Shown here piece by piece: positions 17,565-25,963 of a stretch of DNA of 57,935 nt. The translations under genes were made by a program, and so were the position numbers. Below the pieces are notes generated by a model. The model saw only the letters and a program-made list of their open reading frames with translations, did not search any database and had not been told where the DNA came from. Source of the DNA: Xanthobacteraceae bacterium (GTDB taxonomy: Bacteria > Pseudomonadota > Alphaproteobacteria > Rhizobiales > Xanthobacteraceae); the NCBI GenBank assembly GCA_019746355.1, contig JAIESC010000072.1, forward strand, positions 1 through 57,935, in the 5' to 3' direction. The first letter of the stretch is position 1; each line of letters opens with the position of its first letter.

Positions 17565-18140
17565 TTATCCGCGGCTCAGGGTTTGAGCGCGTCCCCTGTG
17601 AAGGCGGAGCTCGACCAGGATCTGATCGACGATCTGGCGCAGCGGCGCATCGATCGACACCACGATCGGTTTCTCGTCAGGGCTTGGCTCCTCGAGCGCA
17701 GAAAATTGGCTGTCGAGCAGCGTCGGAGGCATGAAATGGCCGGCGCGAAGCATCAATCGTCGGGCAATTAGGTCTCTGTCTCCCTTTAAGTAAACAATCA
17801 CGACATCGGAATGATTGCAGACCAGAATATCACGATATGACCGCTTAAGAGCCGAACAGGCAATTACGGTCTGCAGACCTGATCGACGCGCCTGCTCGAT
17901 CCAGGAGGCGATAGCGCGCAGCCACGGCCTTCGATCCGCGTCGGTCAACGCCATGCCATTGCGCATTTTGTCGATGTTGGATTGCGGATGAAACCAATCG
18001 GCGTCCTGGAATATGAAATCCAAACGGTGCGCCAGCATGGAGGCAATGGTGGTTTTTCCAGATCCTGAAACGCCCATGACGATGATGGCCGTGCGAGGGC
18101 GGCTGTCGTCGGAATCGTCTGCGCCGGCGGCAGTCACCAT
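17565..18140 (-). CDS. gntK: Gluconokinase (GntK family)
   Basis: A 191-aa P-loop kinase that phosphorylates D-gluconate to 6-phosphogluconate with ATP. Walker A GVSGSGKTT lies near residues 22-30, with DADWFHP and the ACSALKRSYRD block typical of thermoresistant gluconokinases. The start ATG overlaps the pgl stop by seven bases (ATGGTGA), preferable to the GTG/ATG further upstream, and implies coupled translation. It feeds the same intermediate that Pgl produces, to be consumed by Gnd in the same operon. Confidence 0.88.
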   Translation of the reverse strand: MVTAAGADDSDDSRPRTAIIVMGVSGSGKTTIASMLAHRLDFIFQDADWFHPQSNIDKMRNGMALTDADRRPWLRAIASWIEQARRSGLQTVIACSALKRSYRDILVCNHSDVVIVYLKGDRDLIARRLMLRAGHFMPPTLLDSQFSALEEPSPDEKPIVVSIDAPLRQIVDQILVELRLHRGRAQTLSRG

Positions 18141-18862
18141 TTGCCCTCCGGCATCGCAGCCCGATCGACGAACCACCGGGTCCGGCCGCTCGGCCGCAGC
18201 ATCGTGGCCGGAATGTCGTCGCCGGCAAGCACCTTGTCCATGGCTTTGCGTTTATGCGAGCCAGCGACAAGAAAGATCACCTCTTTCGCCGATTGTAACG
18301 GCGGCAAGGTTAAGGTGATCCGCGGGACGAACGGTGCCTGAGCAGCATGCTCAACGGCAGCGACCCAGCGGACGCGTTCCCTCAATAGTGGGGATCCAGG
18401 AAACAACGAGGCTATATGACCATCCTCGCCCATCCCTAGAAGCACCAGGTCGAACAGCGGCCGGGCGGGATCCAGCGCAGCGTCGCCGTAAAACCGCTGC
18501 AGTTCAGCTTCATAGAGCTCAGCGCTACGAGCGAGGCTTCCCGGTTCGCATCGAATATTGTGAATCCTGTCAGCCCGATCGACGTGGTTGAGCAATGCTA
18601 CCAGAACCATCCGCGCGTTACTGCGTGGATCGGTCGGCGGCACAAATCGTTCATCGCTCCAGAACCAATGCAGTCGTGACGAGGGGAGCGACCGCTGCAT
18701 CAGGAGCTGATACACCCGCGTCGGCGTCGAGCCGCCGGTCAAGCACACGGCGAGGCGCTCGGAAGCCGATTGCTCGATGATCTCGATAAAAGCTTCGGCG
18801 ACGGCTCGCGCCATAGCCTCGGCATCGTCGTGGATCCGATATTCTGGCGGTCGGCTGTTCAT
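18134..18862 (-). CDS. pgl: 6-phosphogluconolactonase (DevB type)
   Basis: The 242-aa protein hydrolyses 6-phosphogluconolactone to 6-phosphogluconate, the second step of the oxidative pentose phosphate pathway. Family blocks include LTGGSTPTRVYQLL (substrate phosphate loop), WFWSDERFVPPTDPRSN and LLGMGEDGHIASLFPGS. It is full length. Its ATG overlaps the stop of the 63-codon gene before it by ATGA, and its own stop overlaps gntK. Confidence 0.92.
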   Translation of the reverse strand: MNSRPPEYRIHDDAEAMARAVAEAFIEIIEQSASERLAVCLTGGSTPTRVYQLLMQRSLPSSRLHWFWSDERFVPPTDPRSNARMVLVALLNHVDRADRIHNIRCEPGSLARSAELYEAELQRFYGDAALDPARPLFDLVLLGMGEDGHIASLFPGSPLLRERVRWVAAVEHAAQAPFVPRITLTLPPLQSAKEVIFLVAGSHKRKAMDKVLAGDDIPATMLRPSGRTRWFVDRAAMPEGKW

Positions 18863-19050
18863 GCAGAAACCGGAATGACGTGTTTGAGCGGCAGGGTGCG
18901 GGCGCCTGCATCGAGCTGGTCCGGCAACGCGATCGCAAAACGATGATCATTCTGCCAGAGCAAGCAATTGCATGTGGCTGCAATCGATCTGATCGGCCCC
19001 AGGGCGACAATCAGAGCCGAGAACTGTTTCTGCTTAGTATTGACGCTCAT
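18859..19050 (-). CDS. 63-aa protein of unknown function coupled between zwf and pgl
   Basis: I do not recognise this protein. The start ATG overlaps the zwf stop as ATGA, and its own stop overlaps the pgl start as ATGA, so it has coding-style junctions on both sides and no non-coding room. The sequence has a short basic N-terminus (VNTKQKQF), a moderately hydrophobic middle (SALIVALGPIRSIAATCNCLLW, with Cys27 and Cys29 as a CNC pair) and a polar C-terminal half. The segment is too short and broken for a confident membrane helix. A role as an assembly or regulatory peptide of glucose-6-phosphate dehydrogenase or lactonase is possible but pure inference. An ATG two codons upstream is an alternative start. 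Confidence 0.55.
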   Translation of the reverse strand: MSVNTKQKQFSALIVALGPIRSIAATCNCLLWQNDHRFAIALPDQLDAGARTLPLKHVIPVSA

Positions 19051-20612
19051 AGACATGCCTCGTTTGCCGTCGACAATGGCCGCCAATGTCGGCCGTCGCA
19101 GGCCAACAACTGTTCGGCTTCTGTCGGGCCGTCGCTGCCTGATGCATAAGCCGTCATCGGCGCGAGATCGCTTGCCCAGGCATCTAAAACGGGCTGCACA
19201 ACGCGCCATCCGGCCTCGATGTTGTCAGCGCGCTGAAACAAGGTGGCGTCGCCGATCATCGCATCGTAGATCAGCGTCTCGTAGCCGGTGCTTGGTTGGG
19301 CACGGAAATAATCTTTATAGAGAAACTCCATTTTGACGGGCGCGAGCTGCATGCTTGTTCCCGGCACCTTGGCGCCAAATTGCAACGAAATCCCCTCGTC
19401 CGGCTGGATGCGAAGCACGAGCCAGTTCGGAATGCAGGTCTCCACGCCCATGCCGCGGAATAACGCCAAGGGCGCCTGTTTGAACCGAATGGCGATTTCG
19501 GTGCAGCGCCTGGCAAGTGCCTTGCCAGTCCGCAGATAGAACGGAACACCGGCCCAGCGCCAATTGTCGAGTTCAAGGCGCAACGCCACATAAGTCTCGG
19601 TCCGCGACCGCGGATCAACGTTTGGCTCTGCGTTATAATTGCGGATGCGCTTGCCTTGAATGCATCCGGCCGTGTATTGCGCCCGGACGGCAGAGTTTGC
19701 GGCTTGCTCCTGCGACAATTGACGCACGGCCATCAACACTTCCTGCTTCTTGTTGCGGATGGAGTCGGCGTCAAAGGACATCGGCGGCTCCATGGCCGTC
19801 ATGGTAAAAAGCTGAAACAGATGGTTGGGCACCATGTCGCGCAGTGCACCGGTCGTGTCGTAAAACGGCCCACGCTTCTCGACCCCGACCGTTTCCGCCA
19901 CCGTGATTTGCACGTGATCGATCCGCTCACGGCTCCATAGCGGCTCGAACAGGCCGTTGCCAAAACGAAACGCGAGAATGTTTTGGACAGTCTCCTTGCC
20001 TAGAAAATGATCGATCCGGTAGATCTGATTTTCGTTCATCAACGAAAGAAGTTTTTGATTCAGCGCAATGGCCGACGCGACATCGCGTCCAAAGGGCTTT
20101 TCAATGATCAGTCGCCGCCAAGCGTTCGAGCTCTCGCGCAGCAGACCGGCATGGGCCAGGCGCTCCGCGACGGGGGTGAACAATCGCGCCGAAACCGCAA
20201 GATAAAACAGCACGTTCGGGCTTGTGTCGGTTTGGCTCTGCAAGCGTTGCGCCAACGCCTCGTAGGTGGCCGGGTCATCGACGTCGCCTCTCACATAATC
20301 GAGCCGGCTTACCACCTTATCCCAGTCCGTTTCACGCAGGGTATCAGCCGCAAATTCGGCCGACTTGTCGCCGACAAATCGGCGAATGCTTTCGGTGAGA
20401 CTTTTCCGAAGCTCGCCCGCGGTGGTCGGGCTCCGCCCGACGCCAACGACGCTGAAGCGCGCAGGCAAAAGCTTCCAGCAGGCTAGATTGTACAGTGCGG
20501 GCATCAAAAGCCGATGCGCGAGATCCCCGGTAATGCCGAACACAACAAGGGTGCAATCGGGCACGCTCGCGGAACTGCTGGTTGCGCAACTCGTCTGGGC
20601 GAGATCGCTCAT
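19047..20612 (-). CDS. zwf: Glucose-6-phosphate 1-dehydrogenase
   Basis: A 521-aa enzyme that oxidises glucose-6-phosphate to 6-phosphogluconolactone and reduces NADP+/NAD+. The coenzyme motif FGITGDLAHRLLMPALYNL lies near the N-terminus, and the active-site signature RIDHFLGKETVQN (catalytic His/Lys) is near residue 200. The family-wide ATG before SDLAQ was preferred to a TTG six codons upstream. It lies 20 nt after gnd and overlaps the following microgene. With pgl, gntK and gnd it completes the oxidative branch in one operon. Confidence 0.93.
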   Translation of the reverse strand: MSDLAQTSCATSSSASVPDCTLVVFGITGDLAHRLLMPALYNLACWKLLPARFSVVGVGRSPTTAGELRKSLTESIRRFVGDKSAEFAADTLRETDWDKVVSRLDYVRGDVDDPATYEALAQRLQSQTDTSPNVLFYLAVSARLFTPVAERLAHAGLLRESSNAWRRLIIEKPFGRDVASAIALNQKLLSLMNENQIYRIDHFLGKETVQNILAFRFGNGLFEPLWSRERIDHVQITVAETVGVEKRGPFYDTTGALRDMVPNHLFQLFTMTAMEPPMSFDADSIRNKKQEVLMAVRQLSQEQAANSAVRAQYTAGCIQGKRIRNYNAEPNVDPRSRTETYVALRLELDNWRWAGVPFYLRTGKALARRCTEIAIRFKQAPLALFRGMGVETCIPNWLVLRIQPDEGISLQFGAKVPGTSMQLAPVKMEFLYKDYFRAQPSTGYETLIYDAMIGDATLFQRADNIEAGWRVVQPVLDAWASDLAPMTAYASGSDGPTEAEQLLACDGRHWRPLSTANEACL

Positions 20613-20632
20613 GCCGGTTTTGTAGGCCAAGG

Positions 20633-21613
20633 TCAGCCGCCCTTTGTTTCCTCGTGCCCGCCAAAGCCCTTGCGCATGGCCGAGAGCACCTTTTCGGCAA
20701 ATCCATGCTCTTGTCTGGAGCGAAAGCGCGCAAACAGCGCAGCAGACAACACCACCGCGGGCACCGATTCCTCGATCGCCGCCTCGACGGTCCAGCGCCC
20801 CTCGCCGGAGTCCTCGACCCGACCTGTGAACTCGGCAAGGGCCGGATCGGCCGCAAGCGCTGCCGCCGCAAGGTCAAGAAGCCATGACGATATCACGCTG
20901 CCACGACGCCAGACCTCGGCCACGTCGGCGAGATCAAGGTTCAGGCGCAGCTCGGGGTCGCGTCCTGGAGCATTGGCATTCTTCAAGATGTCGAAGCCCT
21001 CGGCATAGGCCTGCATCAGACCGTATTCGATCCCATTGTGGACCATCTTGACGAAATGCCCGGCCCCGTTCGGCCCGGCATGCAGGTAGCCTCTCTCCGG
21101 TCTTGGATCACGCCCCTCCCGATGCGGAGTCGGCGCGATGTTGCCGGCACCGGGAGCGAGCGCCGAGAAGATCGGATCAAGCCGTTCGACGATCGCCCGA
21201 TCACCCCCGATCATCAGGCAGTAGCCTCGCTCCAGTCCCCAGATGCCGCCGCTGGTGCCGACATCGACATAATGCAATCCTCGCTCGCTGAGATTGCGCG
21301 CCCGCCTGACGTCGTCTTTCCAAAACGAATTGCCGCCATCGATGACAACGTCGTTGGGGTCAAGAAGCTCGGCCAGATCCGCCACCGCTCGCTCGGTCAC
21401 GGGGCCGGCCGGGAGCATCAACCAGATGGCGCGGGGCCGGCTCATTGAGCCGATCATGTCCGGCAGATCGCGCGCACCCACGGCTCCTTCCTGGACCAGA
21501 CTGGCGATCGGGCCAGCCGTCCGATTGTAAACGACGCAAGAGTGCCCGTTGCGCAACAGTCGCCGCGCGATGTTCGCGCCCATCCGCCCAAGGCCGATCA
21601 TTCCGAGCTGCAT
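20633..21613 (-). CDS. gnd: 6-phosphogluconate dehydrogenase (decarboxylating), short GntZ/YqeC type
   Basis: This 326-aa protein is the short 6PGDH class, oxidatively decarboxylating 6-phosphogluconate to ribulose-5-phosphate. Seen are the Rossmann motif [47 protein letters not shown] and the catalytic block [22 protein letters not shown] with Lys/His/Asn. The C-terminal helical domain is complete. It starts 3 nt after the tal-pgi stop. The short type is often NAD-preferring, which would pair with Zwf, but cofactor choice is inference. Confidence 0.92.
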   Translation of the reverse strand: MQLGMIGLGRMGANIARRLLRNGHSCVVYNRTAGPIASLVQEGAVGARDLPDMIGSMSRPRAIWLMLPAGPVTERAVADLAELLDPNDVVIDGGNSFWKDDVRRARNLSERGLHYVDVGTSGGIWGLERGYCLMIGGDRAIVERLDPIFSALAPGAGNIAPTPHREGRDPRPERGYLHAGPNGAGHFVKMVHNGIEYGLMQAYAEGFDILKNANAPGRDPELRLNLDLADVAEVWRRGSVISSWLLDLAAAALAADPALAEFTGRVEDSGEGRWTVEAAIEESVPAVVLSAALFARFRSRQEHGFAEKVLSAMRKGFGGHEETKGG

Positions 21614-21616
21614 GGT

Positions 21617-24472
21617 TCACTCCAGGGCTTGTCGGACTGCCGCCTCAAGCCGGGCGAGGCCCGATGAAACGTCTCCGCCTTTGAGATGGATCCGCAGAAC
21701 CCGCCTGCGACGTTCGGCCAGCACTTCAAAATCCCCGCGGGCTTGCGCGGCCTTCACGACGCCGAAGCTGAATTTGTGGCCCGGGACGGCGAGGTCTTTT
21801 GCGTCGTCTGCCGTGATCTGGAGAAAGACGCCGGAATTGGGCCCGCCCTTGTAGGCCTGCCCGGTCGAATGCAAGAAGCGCGGCCCAAAGCCGACGCAGG
21901 TGGCAACGCGCCGGGCATTGCGAATCAGCGTACGCAGTCTCTGCAACGCGGCGATGTGGTCCCCGCTGCGCGCCACATAGGCAAGCACAGCAAAATAGTC
22001 GCCTTGTCGGAGAGTTTGCAAATGCGCCTTCAGCCATCCCTTCAGGTCGCTGACTGTAAGGCGGCTTCCGAGCTGCTTTGGATTTGCCGGATCCGCGTAG
22101 ACGTCGATGGTATCCGAGGTCAGAATCGGCTGCTCGGCCGGCAGCGCGCCGGTCCGTTCGTAAGCGGACGTGAGCTCACGCGTCTTGATCTTACTCGCCT
22201 CGACGTCCGGTTGGTCGAACGGATTGATTCCCAGGACCGCGCCAGCAACGGCGACGGCAAACTCCCAACGGAAAAACTCCTGGGCGAGCGCCTCGATTGA
22301 AACCACATCGATCCGCACCACCGGATGGCCGGCTGCTTCGAGAGCCGATAGCGCAGCATCCTGCTCTTTGTCCGTATCGCCCGCCAAGCGAAGCTGAACA
22401 AACAACCGGTCCGGACCGTACGCCGCTGGCGCACCGAGCGGTTCGTTGGCGATCGGAATAAGGCCGCGCCCGTGCTTACCTGTCGACTCGGCGATGAGCT
22501 GCTCGACCCAAGCGCCAAAGCCGGCGATTTTCGGCGATACTGCGATGGTGATCTTGTCGCGACCGCGCCGTGCGGCGACCCCCATCGCCAATCCGAGTAG
22601 CGCCCCGGGATTGGCGGCTGGCGGCACATCGGCAGCACATGAGAGCTGCATCAGCCGGGCAGACCGCAAGAGGCCATCAACCTCGATACCCGCAAGGGAG
22701 GCCGGAAATAGCCCAAACGCCGACAGCACCGAATAGCGTCCGCCGACGCTCGGATCGCCAGCAACAATTTGACGAAATCGTTCGGCTTGCGCCTCCCGCT
22801 CCATCGACGATCCGGGATCCGTGATCGCGATGAAGCGCTCGCCGGCCCGGTCCGGCCCGAGGGTGGTTTTCAGGAGTTCGAGGAAATAGTCCCTCAAGAT
22901 GTTCGGCTCAAGCGTCGAACCGGATTTCGAGGCGACGATAAACAATGTGCGTTCCACATCGATGCTGTTGACCACGGCCCGGATCTCGGCCGGATCGGTC
23001 GAGTCCAAGATGCGCAAACGAGGACATCCGTCCCGTTGACCGAAGCTTTGCTCCAGCACTTCGGCCCCAAGGCTTGAGCCGCCCATGCCAAGCAACAGCA
23101 CATCGGTAAGTCGCTCCTTTCGAAGTCGTTCGGCCGCGGCTCGATAACCCTCGATGTTGCGGGCTTCGGCGTCGATGAGGTCGAGCCAACCAAGCCAGCG
23201 GTGCTCATCCTGTCCAGTCCACAGCGTTGCATCCTTGTGCCACAGCCGGCGTAACCGTCCGTCCGCCCGCCACTCCTCGGTCGCCTTCTTCAAATCACCG
23301 CTGAGATTGGAATCCAGTGCCAGGACCTGGCGATTGAGCCGAGAACCAAGCACCGTCGTTCGCTTGTCCGCGACAGCAGCGAGGAGCTTGTCTGCGGCGT
23401 CGACGAAGAGCTCCACGCCTTCAACCACGAGCTTGGTCGTGATTTCATCAAGCGAAATTTTGGCCCGATCGAGCGCCGCAAGCGTGTGCTCCGCCTGAGC
23501 GACTTCGGCTTCAAGCGTGGCCCGAACCCGGCCGTGATGGCGAAACGCCTCAAGCGTTGCAGGCGGCATCGTGTTGACGGTCTCGGGCCCGATCAGCTCT
23601 TCGACATAGAGCACATCCCGATAGGACGGATTTTTGACGCCGGTTGAAGCCCACAACAGACGCTGGGGCCGGGCACCAAGTGCTGCGAGCCGCTGCCATC
23701 GTGTCGACGAAAAGATGCCCTTGTAGCGCCGGTACGCCAGCTTTGCATTGGCGATCGCGACCTTGCCTTTGAGCGCGGCAAGCGCATCCTTTCCTTGGGG
23801 GTCATTGACTTCTGCGATGCGGCGGTCGAGTGCTTTGTCCACCGCGCTATCGATCCGGCTGACAAAAAAGCTGGCGACGCTCGCTAAGCGCCGCAGGTCG
23901 CCGCCGTTCCCGGCAAACGCTTCCAGCCCTTCGATATAGGCGTTCGCCACGTCCTCGTAGGTGCCCTGCGAAAACAGCAGTGTGACGTTGACATTGATCC
24001 CTTCGGCGATGAGGCTTCGTATCGCAGGCAGCCCCTGCCGGGTGGCCGGGACCTTGATCATCAGATTGCTGCGGTCGACGTCACGCCAGAGACGGCGCGC
24101 TTCTTTGATTGTGGCTTCGGTCTCGACCGCCAGATAGGGCGAAACCTCCAGGCTGACAAAGCCATCCCCCCCGTTCGTCTGCTCATAGACGACCCGCAAC
24201 ACATCCGCGGCATGACGTAGATCCTCGATCGCCAGACGCTCGAACAAAGCCATGACCGGCAGATCCGCTTCGGCCTCGACGGTCCGCAGCGCGGCGTCGT
24301 ATTCGGCGCCTTCCGCAATGGCTTTTTCGAAGATCGCAGGATTGGATGTGACACCGCTGAGGCCTTCGTGCGCAACGAGCTTAGAGAGGCCGCCACTCGC
24401 AACGAACCCCCGCGCGATGAAATCGAGCCACACCGATTGGCCCTGCTGCTGCAGTGCCCTGAGCGGATTCAT
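21617..24472 (-). CDS. tal-pgi: Bifunctional transaldolase / glucose-6-phosphate isomerase
   Basis: A 951-aa fusion. Residues ~1-365 are a transaldolase: GVTSNPAIFEKAI, the Schiff-base lysine in NLMIKVPAT, and LLWASTGVKNPSYRDVLYVEELIGPETVNTMP. Residues ~390-951 are a phosphoglucose isomerase, with LLLGMGGSSLGAEVLEQ, FIVASKSGSTLEPN and FGAWVEQLIAESTGKHGRGLIPI. It would interconvert sedoheptulose-7-P + GAP with erythrose-4-P + fructose-6-P, then isomerise F6P to G6P for Zwf, recycling carbon through the oxidative branch. The ATG overlaps the transketolase stop (ATGA). An open frame 157 codons upstream lies over transketolase and is not part of the protein. Confidence 0.92.
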   Translation of the reverse strand: MNPLRALQQQGQSVWLDFIARGFVASGGLSKLVAHEGLSGVTSNPAIFEKAIAEGAEYDAALRTVEAEADLPVMALFERLAIEDLRHAADVLRVVYEQTNGGDGFVSLEVSPYLAVETEATIKEARRLWRDVDRSNLMIKVPATRQGLPAIRSLIAEGINVNVTLLFSQGTYEDVANAYIEGLEAFAGNGGDLRRLASVASFFVSRIDSAVDKALDRRIAEVNDPQGKDALAALKGKVAIANAKLAYRRYKGIFSSTRWQRLAALGARPQRLLWASTGVKNPSYRDVLYVEELIGPETVNTMPPATLEAFRHHGRVRATLEAEVAQAEHTLAALDRAKISLDEITTKLVVEGVELFVDAADKLLAAVADKRTTVLGSRLNRQVLALDSNLSGDLKKATEEWRADGRLRRLWHKDATLWTGQDEHRWLGWLDLIDAEARNIEGYRAAAERLRKERLTDVLLLGMGGSSLGAEVLEQSFGQRDGCPRLRILDSTDPAEIRAVVNSIDVERTLFIVASKSGSTLEPNILRDYFLELLKTTLGPDRAGERFIAITDPGSSMEREAQAERFRQIVAGDPSVGGRYSVLSAFGLFPASLAGIEVDGLLRSARLMQLSCAADVPPAANPGALLGLAMGVAARRGRDKITIAVSPKIAGFGAWVEQLIAESTGKHGRGLIPIANEPLGAPAAYGPDRLFVQLRLAGDTDKEQDAALSALEAAGHPVVRIDVVSIEALAQEFFRWEFAVAVAGAVLGINPFDQPDVEASKIKTRELTSAYERTGALPAEQPILTSDTIDVYADPANPKQLGSRLTVSDLKGWLKAHLQTLRQGDYFAVLAYVARSGDHIAALQRLRTLIRNARRVATCVGFGPRFLHSTGQAYKGGPNSGVFLQITADDAKDLAVPGHKFSFGVVKAAQARGDFEVLAERRRRVLRIHLKGGDVSSGLARLEAAVRQALE

Positions 24473-25629
24473 TGCCGATGCCTCCGTGCGAGTTGAGTCT
24501 TCGCGGCGGCATGCACGTTTTCCGAGGTGAAGCCGAACTTGGCAAGCAAATCGGGCCATGGCGCCGATGCGCCGAAACTGCGCATCGCGATGACGGCGCC
24601 GTTTTGCCCGACATACCGCTCGAAGGCCAAAGCCGAGCCCTGCTCGACGTCCACACGCGTCGTCACGTCGGGCGGCAATACATTGGTCCGATAGCTCTCG
24701 TCCTGCAGCTCGAACAGCTCCCATGACGGCAACGACACGACCCGTGCCGGGATGCCCTCTGTTTTTAGTCTCTCGTAGACCTCGACGCAAAGCTGCAATT
24801 CGCTGCCACTGCCGATCAGGATCAGCTCTGGAGCGCAATTCTCCGCATCGGCGAAAATATAGCCGCCGCGCCGAAGCCCCGCGGCCGCCGCATGGCGGTG
24901 GCGGCCAAAGATCGGCAGCGCTTGACGGCTCAGAACCAGACAAGCGGGACGATCCTTCAATTGCAATACAGCGCGATAGGCTTCTGCCTTGCCTTCGATC
25001 GTGATCCTGTTGCGGTCATAGATCCAGCAGAGGTTTGACAGGCCGAGATGCGCGGCCAGCGAAGCGGCCTCGCTTGCCACGCCTTCCATCAGATCGCCGT
25101 CGCTGCAGAGGACATACACATCGTAGTCAAATATGGTGAACCCGGGCCGGTTGTAACGCCCGGCGAGCCAGCGCGCCGCAACCGCCATTCCGACGCTGTT
25201 GCCGCAACCCTGGCCAAGCGGCCCGGTCGTGGTCTCGGCCCCAGGCACGACGCTGAACTGCGGATGGCCGGGCGTTCGACTGCCAAGCTGCCTGAAACGT
25301 TTGATGTCCTCGATCGTGACCGCTGCGCTTTCGGAGTCGTCGGCCGAGGTCACTTTGGCGAGGTGAAGAATTGCGTAAAGAAGAAGCGATGCGTGTCCGG
25401 CGGACAGAACGAAGCGATCGCGGTTGGGCCAACCCGGGTGCGCCGGGTCGTACCGCAAAAAGTGCTGCCACAGGGTATAGACCACGGGCGCCATTCCCAT
25501 GGGCGTCCCGGCGTGGCCGGAATGGGCGTGTTGCACAGCGTCGATCGCCAACGTGCGGATGGCATCGATGCTGAGGGTTCGGCTACCGCCCGAACCGAAG
25601 AAGTTAGCCGGCGCTACTGCATGCCGCAT
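24469..25629 (-). CDS. tkt: Transketolase with an internal in-frame deletion (PYR domain missing)
   Basis: The N-terminal TPP (PP) domain is good transketolase: LAIDAVQHAHSGHAGTPMGMAP, RFVLSAGHASLLLY, TTTGPLGQGCGNSVGMA, and CSDGDLMEGVASEAASLAAH with the metal-binding motif. After the family block NRITIEG the sequence jumps to AEAYRAVLQLKDRPACLVLSRQ, normally about 300 residues later, and continues through an intact C-terminal domain (GGYIFADA, IGSGSELQLCVEVYE, FGASAPW). The protein is ~386 aa instead of ~665. The lost part holds the catalytic Glu that activates TPP, so transketolase activity is not expected. The frame and the ATGA coupling to tal-pgi are preserved. Start uncertain: ATG before RHAVAPANF used; an ATG at 25722 or TTG at 25758 would add a Cys-rich leader. 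Confidence 0.8.
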   Translation of the reverse strand: MRHAVAPANFFGSGGSRTLSIDAIRTLAIDAVQHAHSGHAGTPMGMAPVVYTLWQHFLRYDPAHPGWPNRDRFVLSAGHASLLLYAILHLAKVTSADDSESAAVTIEDIKRFRQLGSRTPGHPQFSVVPGAETTTGPLGQGCGNSVGMAVAARWLAGRYNRPGFTIFDYDVYVLCSDGDLMEGVASEAASLAAHLGLSNLCWIYDRNRITIEGKAEAYRAVLQLKDRPACLVLSRQALPIFGRHRHAAAAGLRRGGYIFADAENCAPELILIGSGSELQLCVEVYERLKTEGIPARVVSLPSWELFELQDESYRTNVLPPDVTTRVDVEQGSALAFERYVGQNGAVIAMRSFGASAPWPDLLAKFGFTSENVHAAAKTQLARRHRQ

Positions 25630-25773
25630 GTGAATGTTCCACTGCGAAACAGGTTCGCTGCAGTACGCGCAACCGCAAGAAGCCCCCCCAACGCAGCAGC
25701 GCATTCGTGACGGTACGGTCATTTCATCTTCAGGTTTGCCAGCCAACCTTGATGGCAAGGCGGCCTTGCTTCT

Positions 25774-25787
25774 TTAATTTGGGTCAA
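25774..25787 (-). promoter_or_regulatory. FNR/FixK-like dyad in the tkt-glucoamylase divergent region
   Basis: On the minus strand the site reads TTGACCCAAATTAA (TTGAC-N4-ATTAA), 4 of 5 matches in each half to TTGAT-N4-ATCAA. It sits in the intergenic region shared by the transketolase-led operon and the GH15 gene and could control either. Its proximity to the TTG at 25758 argues that translation of tkt starts further downstream. Confidence 0.4.
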
Positions 25788-25963
25788 GGTCTGACCGAGA
25801 AAAATCATGCAGGCTAATACAAGCGTACGAACCAGAATTCGAGGGCGTTGCGACGCTTGCGTTGCCGAAGCGAGGGATCGGATTGCCGGTCCGCACGCAC
25901 TGGGCGCAGACGTCAGGCGCAGGGGACGTTTCGGCTCTTAATGATGGTCCAAGTTGCTCCAGC

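Noticed and set aside
21617..24943. An 1108-codon version of tal-pgi
   Set aside because: The first 157 codons overlap transketolase in another frame and are Arg-rich with no transaldolase similarity; the ATGA-coupled start at 24472 is better.
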